DNA from: Streptomyces venezuelae | GTDB lineage: Bacteria > Actinomycetota > Actinomycetes > Streptomycetales > Streptomycetaceae | Assembly (NCBI RefSeq): GCF_008642375.1 | Contig: NZ_CP029194.1 | Coordinates: 6,752,501 to 6,816,500 of the forward strand | DNA: 64,000 nt | Direction: 5' to 3' | Shown here: in pieces, positions 55,921-64,000 of the stretch | How positions within the stretch are numbered: position 1 is the stretch's first letter | Layout: every line of letters starts with the position of its first letter | Translations under genes and position numbers: made by a program | The notes under the pieces: model-generated | Databases searched by the model: none | Told to the model about the DNA's origin: nothing | Seen by the model: the letters and a program-made list of their open reading frames with translations, nothing else

Positions 55921-56919
55921 ATGTTGGAGACCTCCGCACGGCTGCTGCGTCTGCTCTCGCTGCTCCAGGCCCACCGGGAGTGGTCCGGTGCCGATCTCGC
56001 CGACCGGCTCGGGGTGACCTCGCGTACGGTACGGCGCGACGTCGACCGGCTGCGCGAGCTCGGCTACCCCGTGCACGCCAGCCCCGGCACCGGCGGCGGC
56101 TATCAGCTCGGGGCCGGGGCCGAGCTGCCGCCGCTGCTCCTCGACGACGAGGAGGCCGTGGCGGTCGCGGTCGGTCTGCGCACCGCGGCCGGCCAGGGCG
56201 TCGAGGGCATCGGCGAGACCTCCGTACGCGCCCTCGCCAAGCTGGAACAGGTCCTGCCGGCCCGGCTGCGGCGGCGGGTGGGCGCGCTCACCGACTTCAC
56301 CGTGCCCATGCTGCGTACCCCGAGCGAACGGGTCGACCCGGCGGTCCTCACCGAGCTGGCCAACGCCTGCCGGGACAGCGAACGGCTCCGCTTCGCGTAC
56401 CGGAACCACGGCGGCGACACCACCCGCAGGACCGTCGAACCGCACCGGCTCGTCTGCACCGAACGGCGCTGGTACCTCGTGGCCTGGGACGTGGACCGCG
56501 GCGACTGGCGGACGTTCCGGGCGGACCGGATCGAGCCCACGCCGCCGCACGGTCCGCGCTTCCCGCCCCGGGAACCGCCCGCCGAGGACCTCGCCGCGTA
56601 CGTGTCGAAGGGGGTGTCCGGCGCGGCCTACGCGACGGAGGTCACCGTCCGGCTGTTCGTCCCGCTCGCCGAGGCGGCCACGGTCATCGGGCCGATGGAC
56701 GGGGTCCTGGAACCCGAGGGCGAAGGGAGCTGCCTGCTGCGGGCGGGGGCGCACAACCTCCACGTCGCGGTGGTGCACGTGGTGCTCATGGGGCTCGACT
56801 TCGAGGTGGTCGAGCCTCCGGAGCTGACGGAACGGGTCCGCGACCTCAGGGACCGGCTGTCCCGCGCTCTCGATCGGACGGACCGTCGGGCGGCGGGGGA
56901 GACGGCGGAGGGCTCGTGA
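55921..56919 (+). CDS. YafY-type WYL-domain transcriptional regulator
   Basis: Protein of 332 residues: N-terminal HTH (LLSLLQAHREWSGADLADRLGVTSRTVRRDVDRLRELGYPVHASPGTGGGYQLG), then a WYL domain (RKTVEPHRLVCTERRWYLVAWD; the RWYL variant) and C-terminal WCX region. Such regulators sense nucleic acid or small ligands. Its 3' end overlaps the convergent ctaD gene by 74 bp. Confidence 0.9.
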   Translation: MLETSARLLRLLSLLQAHREWSGADLADRLGVTSRTVRRDVDRLRELGYPVHASPGTGGGYQLGAGAELPPLLLDDEEAVAVAVGLRTAAGQGVEGIGETSVRALAKLEQVLPARLRRRVGALTDFTVPMLRTPSERVDPAVLTELANACRDSERLRFAYRNHGGDTTRRTVEPHRLVCTERRWYLVAWDVDRGDWRTFRADRIEPTPPHGPRFPPREPPAEDLAAYVSKGVSGAAYATEVTVRLFVPLAEAATVIGPMDGVLEPEGEGSCLLRAGAHNLHVAVVHVVLMGLDFEVVEPPELTERVRDLRDRLSRALDRTDRRAAGETAEGS

Positions 56920-58570
56920 TCCGCATCCGTTCGTAGGCCGCGAACTCCGGGTGGTGCAGGTCGAAGGCCGGAGACTCGGAGCGGATCCGGGGCACGGCGT
57001 CGAAGTTGTGCCGGGGCGGCGGGCACGAGGTCGCCCACTCCAGCGAGCGTCCGAAGCCCCACGGGTCGTCCACCTCGGCCTTCGCGCCGTACCGGTGGGT
57101 CCACCACACGTTGTAGAGGAACGGCAGCGTGGACACGCCGAGCAGGAAGGCGCCGATCGTCGACACCGTGTTGAGCGCGGTGAAGCCGTCCGCGGCCAGG
57201 TAGTCGGCGTACCGCCGGGGCATGCCCTCCGCACCGAGCCAGTGCTGTACCAGGAAGGTCAGGTGGAAGCCGACGAAGAGGGTCCAGAAGTGGACCTTCC
57301 CGAGCCGCTCGTCGAGCATCCGGCCGGTGAACTTGGGCCACCAGAAGTAGAAGCCGGCGAACATCGCGAAGACGACCGTGCCGAAGACCGTGTAGTGGAA
57401 GTGGGCCACGACGAAGTACGAGTCGGTGACGGCGAAGTCCATCGGCGGCGAGGCGAGGATCACGCCCGTGAGCCCGCCGAAGAGGAAGGACACCAGGAAG
57501 CCGACCGACCACAGCATCGGCGTCTCGAAGGACAGCGAGCCCCGCAGCATCGTTCCGGTCCAGTTGAAGAACTTCACCCCGGTCGGCACCGCGATCAGGA
57601 ACGACAGCAGCGAGAAGAACGGCAGCAGCACCGCGCCCGTCGCGAACATGTGGTGCGCCCAGACCACCACCGAGAGGCCGGTGATCGCCATGGTGGCCGC
57701 GACGAGGGTCGAGTACCCGAAGATCGGCTTGCGGGCGAAGACCGGGATGATCTCGCTGACGATCCCGAAGAACGGCAGCGCGATGATGTAGACCTCGGGG
57801 TGGCCGAAGAACCAGAAGAGGTGCTGCCACAGCAGCGCCCCGCCGTTCTCGGGCTGGAAGACCACGGAGCCGAGCCGCCGGTCCGCCTCGAGGACGAGCA
57901 GCGCCGCCGCGAGGACGGGGAAGGCGACGATCACCAGGACCGCCGTGAAGAGGATGTTCCAGGTGAAGATCGGCATCCGGAACATGGTCATGCCGGGGGC
58001 CCGCATCCCGATGATCGTGGCGAGGAAGTTCACCGAGGTGAGGATCGTGCCGAAGCCCGAGAGCGCGAGCCCCATGATCCACAGGTCGACGCCGACGCCC
58101 GGCGACCGCTCCAGGCTGTTGAGCGGGGCGTAGGCGGTCCAGCCGAAGGCGGCCGGGCCGCTCGGGGTGAGCAGCGAGCCGATCACCATCAGCCCGCCGA
58201 AGAGGAACAGCCAGTACGAGAACATGTTCAGCCGCGGGAAGGCGACGTCGGGGGAGCCGATCTGCAGCGGCACCAGCTCGTTGGCGAAGCCGGCGAAGGT
58301 GGGAGTGGCGAAGAGCAGCAGCATGATCGTGCCGTGCAGGGTGAAGGCCTGGTTGAACTCCATGTTCGACACGAGCTGGAGCCCCGGGCGGGCCAGCTCG
58401 GCCCGCATCAGCATCGCCATGAGTCCGGCCATCAGGAAGAAGGCGAACGAGGTGACCAGGTACAGGTGGCCGATCTTCTTGTGGTCGGTCGTGGTGAGCC
58501 AGTCGATCAGGACCCGGCCGTGCCGCTGCCGTCCCGATTCGACGGCTACGGTCGCTGTCTCGGTGCCCAT
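56846..58570 (-). CDS. ctaD: cytochrome c oxidase subunit I, orphan paralogue
   Basis: Protein of 574 residues with 12 helices and the heme-copper ligands: HGTIMLL (low-spin heme His), WQHLFWFFGHPEVYIIALP (Cu-B His and cross-linked Tyr), VWAHHMF, and FVVAHFHYTVFG. The start is ATG 58570 with GGAGGG 6 nt upstream. It is not next to ctaC, ctaE or qcr genes, so it must assemble with subunits encoded elsewhere or replace the main subunit under other conditions. A second, longer upstream reading is rejected. Confidence 0.93.
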   Translation of the reverse strand: MGTETATVAVESGRQRHGRVLIDWLTTTDHKKIGHLYLVTSFAFFLMAGLMAMLMRAELARPGLQLVSNMEFNQAFTLHGTIMLLLFATPTFAGFANELVPLQIGSPDVAFPRLNMFSYWLFLFGGLMVIGSLLTPSGPAAFGWTAYAPLNSLERSPGVGVDLWIMGLALSGFGTILTSVNFLATIIGMRAPGMTMFRMPIFTWNILFTAVLVIVAFPVLAAALLVLEADRRLGSVVFQPENGGALLWQHLFWFFGHPEVYIIALPFFGIVSEIIPVFARKPIFGYSTLVAATMAITGLSVVVWAHHMFATGAVLLPFFSLLSFLIAVPTGVKFFNWTGTMLRGSLSFETPMLWSVGFLVSFLFGGLTGVILASPPMDFAVTDSYFVVAHFHYTVFGTVVFAMFAGFYFWWPKFTGRMLDERLGKVHFWTLFVGFHLTFLVQHWLGAEGMPRRYADYLAADGFTALNTVSTIGAFLLGVSTLPFLYNVWWTHRYGAKAEVDDPWGFGRSLEWATSCPPPRHNFDAVPRIRSESPAFDLHHPEFAAYERMRITSPPPSPPPPDGPSDRERGTAGP

Positions 58571-58946
58571 CGCTGCCCTCCGCCTCGCTCTCGGGACCCC
58601 GCTCGCCGGGCATCGGGACATGATGCGGGCGGCGGGCCCGCGGGGCGGGGAGGCGGTGGGGGCCGCTGCTCCGGTCGGCCGACACCGCCCCGGCGGAGCC
58701 GGCGTAAGCGTTCTGTAAGGGAAACGTGAGGGCGCCGCGTGCGGGGCCCGGACAATTCACCGCGCGGCGCCCGGGGAACCGGGAATTCCACGGGATTTGC
58801 CGGCCCCGTGATCCCCTTGTGCGAAGTGCCGGAGGCTCTTCGGAATTGCTGGAGAATCGGCCCGGAACTGTCCCATCGAGTGACGGCCGGCGTGTCAAAC
58901 ATATGTCGAGAACTTGTGACACAAGCGTGACCGCGAAGAGGCTAAC
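58571..58946. other. non-coding interval between ctaD and I78-like gene
   Basis: This 376-bp divergent interval shows no gene. A perfect inverted repeat CTTGTG-A-CACAAG at 58913-58925, 22 bp before the I78-like start, is a possible operator. Promoters for both genes should lie here but no clear -35/-10 pair was found. Confidence 0.55.
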
Positions 58947-59171
58947 GTGAGGCCCATGTCACCCACATCGCGCACTCCCGAACCGCCCCGCGACGCTCCC
59001 GAGTCCTATGTGGGACTGGATGCGGGCGGCGCCGAGCAGCTCGCCAGGGCACGGGGCTGGAAGGTCGTCAGGTCCCTGCCGCCCGGCTCGATCATCACCA
59101 TGGAATACCTGTCCGGACGCATCAACTTCGAGGTCGAGGACGGCGCCGTCACCCGCTGCTGGCTGGGCTGA
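58947..59171 (+). CDS. peptidase inhibitor I78-like small protein
   Basis: Protein of 74 residues. The family pattern is visible: YVGLDAGGAEQLARARGWKVVRSLPPGSIITMEYLSGRINFEVEDGAVTRCWLG, matching the inhibitor I78 fold with its PGS-xx-TMEY-x-x-x-RIN core. GTG 58947 follows AAGAGG with 5-nt spacing; ATG 58956 is the alternative. No signal peptide, so it acts inside the cell or is not an exported inhibitor. Confidence 0.78.
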   Translation: MRPMSPTSRTPEPPRDAPESYVGLDAGGAEQLARARGWKVVRSLPPGSIITMEYLSGRINFEVEDGAVTRCWLG

Positions 59172-59238
59172 CCCCTAGTGGGGCGGACAGTGGAACGGGC
59201 AGCGGAACAGGCAGCGGAACAGGCTGTGCGACCGACAC

Positions 59239-59277
59239 GGGAAGGGCCCCGGCCTTGGTTCGGCCGGGGCCCTTCCC
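59239..59277. terminator. bidirectional terminator
   Basis: A 16-bp perfect stem (59239-59254 with 59262-59277) with a 7-nt loop lies between the convergent I78-like and PAP2 genes. Short CAGCGGAACAGG-type repeats precede it at about 59188-59224. Confidence 0.85.
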
Positions 59278-59292
59278 CGATGTCGGTCGTGG

Positions 59293-60174
59293 TCAGCCGC
59301 GGGTCGCCGGAGCGCGGCCGCGGGCCACTCCCACGCTCTCGCGGACAGGCTCCTCGCCCGCGGTCGGACGCTGCGGGAAGAAGGCCGGGCGCGGACCGCC
59401 GGAGGCCACGGGCAGCGAGGGCACCAGCCGGCGACGGTCGCGCAGCCGCTCCCGCAGGCGGTCGCGCACGGCGAGGATCCAGGACTCCGCCACCGCGAGG
59501 AGCGGCTCGCACCAGGGCAGGGCGAGCAGGACCAGGAGCCCGGCGGCCCAGCCGAGCACCACGTCGCTCAGCCAGTGCGTGCCCAGATAGACCGTGGTGA
59601 GGCCGACGCCGAGCGCGACCACCGCGGAGAGCGCGGACAGATAGCGCCTGGCCCGGGGGGTGGTCGCCAGGTAGGCGAGGATGCCCCAGGTCACGACCGC
59701 GTTGGCGGTGTGCCCGGAGGGGAATATGTCGCCGCCCGCGAAGAGCTCGGCGGAGCCGACCTGCGTCGCGTAGTGGGGGCCGAGACGGCCGAGTCCGAGC
59801 TTGACCGCGCCGACCGAGACGTTGAGCAGCAGCAGGGCGGCGCCGAGACACAGCAGTGGCCGCAGGGTGTGCTGACGCCAGGAGCGCCAGCCCAGCCATG
59901 CGGCCACCATCACGGCCGTGGGGCCGCGCTGACCGAGGACGACGTAGTAGTCGAGGAAGGCGTGCAGTTCGGGCCACTGCTGATAGGGCCGGAACAGCAT
60001 GATCTTCCAGTCGAGGGTCACCAGCCAGGTCGACAGCAGGACCGCCACGACAATGGCGAGATAGAACGCCGACGTCCCGCCGAAGAGCGCGAGACGCGTG
60101 CGGGTCATCCTGGGGACCTCTATCTTCGGCGGTTCCGGCTCCCGGTCCAGCCGGGCAAAGATGTCGGTACGCAC
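59293..60174 (-). CDS. PAP2-superfamily phosphatase (membrane)
   Basis: Protein of 293 residues with six hydrophobic helices. The phosphatase motifs are FPSGHTANAVVTWG and YLGTHWLSDVVLGWAAG; the first motif (KLGLGRLGP) departs from the canonical K-x6-RP. Likely dephosphorylates a lipid such as undecaprenyl pyrophosphate or phosphatidate. GTG 60174 is chosen because RTDIFARLDREPEPPKIEVPR begins the conserved part; ATG 60237 or 60270 are alternatives without ribosome sites. Confidence 0.82.
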   Translation of the reverse strand: MRTDIFARLDREPEPPKIEVPRMTRTRLALFGGTSAFYLAIVVAVLLSTWLVTLDWKIMLFRPYQQWPELHAFLDYYVVLGQRGPTAVMVAAWLGWRSWRQHTLRPLLCLGAALLLLNVSVGAVKLGLGRLGPHYATQVGSAELFAGGDIFPSGHTANAVVTWGILAYLATTPRARRYLSALSAVVALGVGLTTVYLGTHWLSDVVLGWAAGLLVLLALPWCEPLLAVAESWILAVRDRLRERLRDRRRLVPSLPVASGGPRPAFFPQRPTAGEEPVRESVGVARGRAPATRG

Positions 60175-60580
60175 CCAATCGACGTTACAGGGAGTGAGAA
60201 GCAGACCCGGTCGATCCGGTGTCTTCGTGATGACCATGTGATGTGGAGTAGGTCTCAGTCGCCGCTCCATTCCCGGCGTCCGTCGGTAAATCCGATGACC
60301 TTCAGCCCTATTGGCGGCACGGCTCTTTCCGGAAGGGTGTTTGAGGGCAGGGGAATTGCCTCAAACAGATATACGTACGGAATTCCATGCGACGCGCGGC
60401 CCTCGCCAAGTGGCGTACGCCACACCGTGAGGCCCGCCGGGGTGAGAGCTGCACCACGCGCTCGGCGCTTGAACTCGCGTACGCTGACGGCTCACTCGCC
60501 CGTCGATGTCGGGCCGCCCCAGGGGCATACGCCCTGGTCGGCGCCTGCCGAGCGCGAGAGCTTCACTGGGAGGTACGTAC
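60175..60580. other. non-coding interval between PAP2 and MFS genes
   Basis: This 406-bp interval shows no gene; overlapping open frames lack similarity. It contains a perfect 14-bp palindrome GTGGCGTACGCCAC at 60410-60423, a likely binding site for a dimeric repressor acting on the exporter. No regulator gene is adjacent. Confidence 0.55.
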
Positions 60581-62311
60581 ATGCAGCGGACGATCACGGC
60601 CCGAGCGCGAGCGCGTGCCGCCGACGGCGGGACCAACCGCTGGGTCGTCCTTCTCGTCCTCTGCGTCAGCCTCCTCCTGGTCGCCCTCGACGCGACCATC
60701 CTCCACGTCGCCGTCCCCTCGCTCACCGAGGACCTGCGCCCCAGCTCCACCGCGCTGCTCTGGATCGTCGACGCCTACCCGCTGATCTGCGCCTCGCTGC
60801 TGATCCTCTTCGGCACCCTCGGCGACCGGGTCGGCAGACGGCGGGTCCTCCTCCTCGGCTACGCGCTGTTCGGCGTCGCCTCGGCGGTCGCCGCCCTCGC
60901 CACCGAGCCGGGGGTCCTCATCGCGGCCCGCGCGCTGCTCGGGGTCGGCGGCGCCATGATCATGCCCGCGACGCTCTCCATCCTCCGGACGGTCTTCCCC
61001 GACCGGCGGGAGCGCGCCACCGCGATCGGCATCTGGACCGCCACCGCCGCGATCGGTGCCGCCACCGGACCGGTGCTCGGCGGCTTCCTCGTCGAGAACT
61101 ACTGGTGGGGCTCCGTCTTCCTCATCAACATCCCGCTGATGGCGCTGATCCTGCCCCTCGGCCGCCGCCTCCTCCCCGAGTCCCGCGGCGACGCCGACGG
61201 CCCCTGGGACGTCCTCGGCGCCCTCATGGCCGCCGCCGGAGTCCTCGGCTGTGTCCTCGGGGTCAAGCGCGCCGGAGCCGGCGAGCCGCTGCTCGCCCTC
61301 CCGACCGCGGGACCGCTGCTGCTCGGCGCCGGACTCCTCGTCCTCTTCGTCCGCAGACAGAAGCGCCGCCCGCACCCGCTGATCGACATGCGGCTCTTCT
61401 CCCGGGCCGCCTTCACCACCTCGGTCGGCTGCATCGTCATCGGCATGCTGGCCCTGGTCGGCCTGGAGCTCATCGCCGTCCAGTACCTCCAGCTCGTCCT
61501 CGGACTGAGCCCCCTGGAGACCGGGCTCCGCCTCCTGCCGCTCACCTTCGCCGCCATGGCGGCCGGCGCCACCGGCTCGTACACCCTGCGCAGGATCGGC
61601 CCGCGCCGGATGGTCGGCTGGGGCTTCGTGCTCACCGCCGGCGCGGTGCTGCTGCTCACGCTCATGGGGCAGGACGACCGGCCGCTGCTGCTCACGGTGG
61701 GCTTCGTGCTGCTCGGCTTCGGCCTGCAGACCACGCTCTTCTCGGCGTACGAGTCGATGCTCAGCGAGGCACCGCAGCAGAGTGCGGGCGGCGCGGCGGC
61801 GATCGGCGAGACCTCGTACCAGCTCGGCGCCGGCATGGGCATCGCGCTGCTCGGCAGCGTGATGAACGCCGCGTACGCCCCCGGGCTCGCCTCGGTCCCC
61901 GGGGTCCCGGCGGAGGCCAGCAGAGCCGCGTCGAACTCCCTCGGCGAGGCCTACAAGGTCGCCGACCAGCTCGGCGGCACGGCGGGTGCGGCCCTGCACC
62001 AGGCCGCCCGGCACGCCTTCGTGGACGGTCTGCACATCACGCTCTGCGTGAGCGCCGTCCTCCTGCTCGTCGGCGCGGTGATGGCCCGGCGGCTGCCCCG
62101 GGTCATGGAGTGCCCGGCGGAAGCGGACGCGTCGGGTGACTCGTACGAGGTGTACGAGTCGTGCCGGCCGGCCAAGGCGTGCGAGCCGATCGAGTCGTGC
62201 GATCCCGCCGAGGCCCGTCAGCCTGCCGAGGTCCTTCAGCCCGCCGAGCCGCGGGTGCCCGCGACCCGGGAAGCGATCGAGCCCGCCGGCTCCGGACGCC
62301 CGGCGCACTGA
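60581..62311 (+). CDS. MFS drug exporter, DHA2/EmrB type
   Basis: Protein of 576 residues with 14 predicted helices. DHA2 signatures: LDATILHVAVPSLTEDLRPSSTALLWIVDAYPL, LGDRVGRRRVLLLGYALFG, and GPVLGGFLVENYWWGSVFLINIPLMAL. It should expel drugs or toxic compounds using the proton gradient. ATG 60581 follows GGGAGG. The last 60 residues are a cytoplasmic tail with PAE/CEP units (DPAEARQPAEVLQPAEPRVP), an unusual addition. Confidence 0.92.
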   Translation: MQRTITARARARAADGGTNRWVVLLVLCVSLLLVALDATILHVAVPSLTEDLRPSSTALLWIVDAYPLICASLLILFGTLGDRVGRRRVLLLGYALFGVASAVAALATEPGVLIAARALLGVGGAMIMPATLSILRTVFPDRRERATAIGIWTATAAIGAATGPVLGGFLVENYWWGSVFLINIPLMALILPLGRRLLPESRGDADGPWDVLGALMAAAGVLGCVLGVKRAGAGEPLLALPTAGPLLLGAGLLVLFVRRQKRRPHPLIDMRLFSRAAFTTSVGCIVIGMLALVGLELIAVQYLQLVLGLSPLETGLRLLPLTFAAMAAGATGSYTLRRIGPRRMVGWGFVLTAGAVLLLTLMGQDDRPLLLTVGFVLLGFGLQTTLFSAYESMLSEAPQQSAGGAAAIGETSYQLGAGMGIALLGSVMNAAYAPGLASVPGVPAEASRAASNSLGEAYKVADQLGGTAGAALHQAARHAFVDGLHITLCVSAVLLLVGAVMARRLPRVMECPAEADASGDSYEVYESCRPAKACEPIESCDPAEARQPAEVLQPAEPRVPATREAIEPAGSGRPAH

Positions 62312-62353
62312 CCCGATCCCTCGGGTGGTGTCCGGTCGGGCCGGCGGACCCGC

Positions 62354-62788
62354 TCAGCTCTGGTTGAAGAAACCGTCCTGCGGACGCCGACGGGTCTCTC
62401 CGCCGACGATCTGGGTGTCGGCGGGAGTGAGCAGGAAGACCCGCGTCGCCACGCGCTCGATCGAGCCGCGCAGCCCGAAGGCGAGACCGGCGGCGAAGTC
62501 GACCACGCGCTTGGCGTCGTTCGGCTCCATCGCGGTCAGGTTCACGATCACCGGAACACCGTCCCGGAAGAGCTCTCCGATGCCCCGGGCGTCCCGGAAG
62601 CCGTCCGGCGAGACGGTGGCGATCCGGCGGCCCTGCTCCTGGGCGGTGTCCGTGGCCACCCGGACACGGGGGTCCGTCACCCAGGCGTCGCCGTTCTCGG
62701 CACCGTCGGCGTACTCGTCGTCGTAGTAACGCTCGTCGTTGTCCTCGACGAGTCCCAGCCAGGCACTTGCCTTGCGCACCGATCCCAT
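62354..62788 (-). CDS. sflA: SepF-like protein SflA
   Basis: Protein of 144 residues of the SepF family. N-terminal MGSVRKASAWLGLVEDNDERYYDDEYAD is the membrane-binding and linker part, followed by the core with VIVNLTAMEPNDAKRVVDFAAGLAFGLRGSIERVATRVFLLTPADTQIVGGE. Streptomyces carry SepF and two paralogues, SflA and SflB, that influence FtsZ and branching; gene order near der fits sflA. AAAGGAGG precedes ATG 62788. It is shorter than SepF proper and lies alone, outside the ftsZ cluster. Confidence 0.85.
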   Translation of the reverse strand: MGSVRKASAWLGLVEDNDERYYDDEYADGAENGDAWVTDPRVRVATDTAQEQGRRIATVSPDGFRDARGIGELFRDGVPVIVNLTAMEPNDAKRVVDFAAGLAFGLRGSIERVATRVFLLTPADTQIVGGETRRRPQDGFFNQS

Positions 62789-63099
62789 GGACGCCTCCTT
62801 TCAGCGCGGTCACTTGTGGTTCCGCAGTCCCTATCGTCGTCCATGATGCGGATCGCGCGCCAAGCGGATACACGCCGTGCAGGAGATTCGTGACGGTACT
62901 GGTGCAGAACGTGAGCGTCGATTTCTGGCGATACGTCAGGAAACTTGCGGTATGCGGGGCCTGACGGAGGGGCGCGCAACTTAAAATATGAAAGTCGGGC
63001 CAGAAGGGTGACGGTGGGCGCGTACGGGTGAACGGCCCGGCTCGCTACCATGCCGCGAAGCCGCTCGACGGCACTGCGTACGGCTCACGGGGGAAGCTC
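62789..63099. other. divergent promoter region of sflA and DUF5685 gene
   Basis: This 311-bp interval has no gene. CTGACG at 62961-62966 and TAAAAT at 62982-62987, 15 bp apart, form a candidate promoter for the DUF5685 gene; the AT-rich TTAAAATATGAAAG is rare in this GC background. Confidence 0.45.
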
Positions 63100-64000
63100 A
63101 TGTTCGGAATCGTCAGGCCCTGCACGCACCGGCTCACCGACGGACTCAAGACCGAGTGGATGGCCCACCTCTGCGGCCTCTGCCTGGCACTTCGCGCGGA
63201 CCACGGGCAGTTCGCCCGGGTCGTCACCAACTACGACGGGCTCATCGTCTCGGTTCTGACGGAGGCTCAGACCGGGGTGACGGCGGCGGGCCGCCGCACG
63301 GCCGGGCCCTGCGCGCTGCGCGCCATGCGGACCGCGCCCGTGGCCCAGGGCGAGGGCGCGCGCCTCGCCGCCGCCGTCTCGCTCGTCCTCGCCTCGGCGA
63401 AGGTACGGGACCACGTCGCCGACCGGGACGGCCTGTTGGCGCGCAGGCCGGTTGCCGCGGCGGCCCGCCGGGTCGCCCGCTCCTGGGACAAGGCCGGCGC
63501 CAGGACCGGCCGCTCCCTCGGCTTCGACACCGCCGTCCTCGTCGACGCCGTCGACCGGCAGACCGGGATCGAGACCCTCGCGGGACTCGGCACCCCGCTG
63601 CTGACCGTCACCGAGCCGACCGAGACCGCGACCGCGGCCGCCTTCGCGCACACCGCGGTCCTCGCGGGACGCCCGGAGAACGCGGCTCCGCTCGCCGAGG
63701 CCGGCCGGCTCTTCGGGCGCCTCGCCCACCTCCTCGACGCCGTCGAGGACCAGCCGGCCGACGCGGTGGCGGGCGCCTGGAACCCGCTCACCGCGACCGG
63801 CACCTCCCGGGAGGAGGCCCGCCGGCTCGCCGACGACGCCCTGCACGGGATCCGGCTCGCCCTGCGGGACGCCGAGTTCGCCGACGACAAGCTCGTCCAC
63901 GTCCTCCTCGCCCACGAGCTCCGGAGCTCGGTGGACCGCGCCTTCGGCACGACGAGCTGCTCGCACGGGGCGGGGCAGGGTGCCCCGCACGCGCACGGCC
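63100..64000 (+). CDS. DUF5685 family protein, 3' end cut by window
   Basis: At least 300 residues; the reading frame is open to the window end. The conserved N-terminus MFGIVRPCTHRL, HLCGLCLALRADHG and TNYDGLIVSVLTEAQTG, and later GPCALRAM, mark DUF5685, with four or five Cys suited to metal binding. ATG 63100 follows GGGGGA. The rest is helical and Ala-rich (WDKAGARTGRSLGFDT). Function not established; often found near differentiation-related genes in Streptomyces. Confidence 0.88.
   Translation, partial: MFGIVRPCTHRLTDGLKTEWMAHLCGLCLALRADHGQFARVVTNYDGLIVSVLTEAQTGVTAAGRRTAGPCALRAMRTAPVAQGEGARLAAAVSLVLASAKVRDHVADRDGLLARRPVAAAARRVARSWDKAGARTGRSLGFDTAVLVDAVDRQTGIETLAGLGTPLLTVTEPTETATAAAFAHTAVLAGRPENAAPLAEAGRLFGRLAHLLDAVEDQPADAVAGAWNPLTATGTSREEARRLADDALHGIRLALRDAEFADDKLVHVLLAHELRSSVDRAFGTTSCSHGAGQGAPHAHG

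Noticed and set aside
54436..58922. 932- and 764-codon minus-strand frames around the GT4, WYL and ctaD genes
   Set aside because: They read through the real genes in other frames, with composition of a GC-rich shadow (Arg/Gly/Pro-rich).
59575..62139. 854-codon plus-strand frame across PAP2 and MFS genes
   Set aside because: It is a shadow of the PAP2 minus-strand gene and of the MFS exporter in another frame.

Overview
The window is a 64-kb piece of a Streptomyces-type chromosome. It is GC-rich throughout with strong third-position G/C, many GTG starts and many 4-bp ATGA/GTGA gene overlaps. Actinobacterial markers include an Rpf-like secreted protein, a SepF-like protein, a TlyA methyltransferase, a DUF5685 protein and PucR and WYL regulators. 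The order recN ... pyrG ... ald ... parA-scpAB-rluB ... aroH-tyrA-cmk-der is that of the conserved Streptomyces core, so most of the window is housekeeping DNA with small accessory patches.

Region by region. (1) 1-2820: 3' end of an rRNA operon (23S lacking its 5' end, 5S, very strong terminator). (2) 2897-7644: a protein with a huge RGG/RDD tandem-repeat arm and a TPR domain, then DUF1015 and a NagD-like HAD phosphatase. (3) 7679-10669: an iron-box-controlled FecCDE-type siderophore importer without its own binding protein. (4) 10658-16852: SCP2 protein, tlyA, nadK, recN, a divergent MraY-like protein and a GT4 glycosyltransferase. (5) 16911-25151: accessory patch for amine/amino-acid use (PucR regulator, APC permease, Tat-exported amine oxidase, BBE-type flavoprotein) plus a GH15 glucosidase. 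(6) 25643-31449: pyrG, a Nudix hydrolase, a STAND-like NTPase/TPR protein and alanine dehydrogenase. (7) 31685-36525: chromosome-organisation operon (ParA, probable ribbon-helix-helix partner, ScpA, ScpB, pseudouridine synthase). (8) 36552-40260: a compact NAD/ADP-ribose operon (palindromic operator, 51-codon small ORF, NadR-like, NrtR-like, ADP-ribosylglycohydrolase, all overlapping by 4 bp) facing an RlaP-type nucleotidyltransferase. (9) 40271-46603: Rieske lipoprotein, DUF952, DUF937, then aroH-tyrA, cmk, acyltransferase and der. (10) 46615-54448: two paired hypothetical proteins, an Rpf-like protein and a branched-chain amino-acid type ABC system with a rare permease-permease-ATPase fusion. 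(11) 54547-64000: GT4 glycosyltransferase, WYL regulator, orphan cytochrome oxidase subunit I, I78-like protein, PAP2 phosphatase, MFS exporter, SflA and a DUF5685 protein cut by the window end.

How parts connect: TlyA at 11331 is expected to methylate the helix 69 cytidine seen at position 1557 of the 23S gene. The genes in 36584-39541 share one predicted operator and are translationally coupled, so NAD synthesis, ADP-ribose sensing and ADP-ribose removal are probably expressed together. The two P-loop domains in that region and the Liv system, and one in the STAND-like protein, carry unusual substitutions of the Walker A lysine. The most system-like candidates are the NAD/ADP-ribose operon with its RlaP neighbour, the ParA-RHH pair inside the condensin operon, and the repeat-armed TPR protein beside the rRNA operon. 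Functions are read from motifs and order only; no database search was run.
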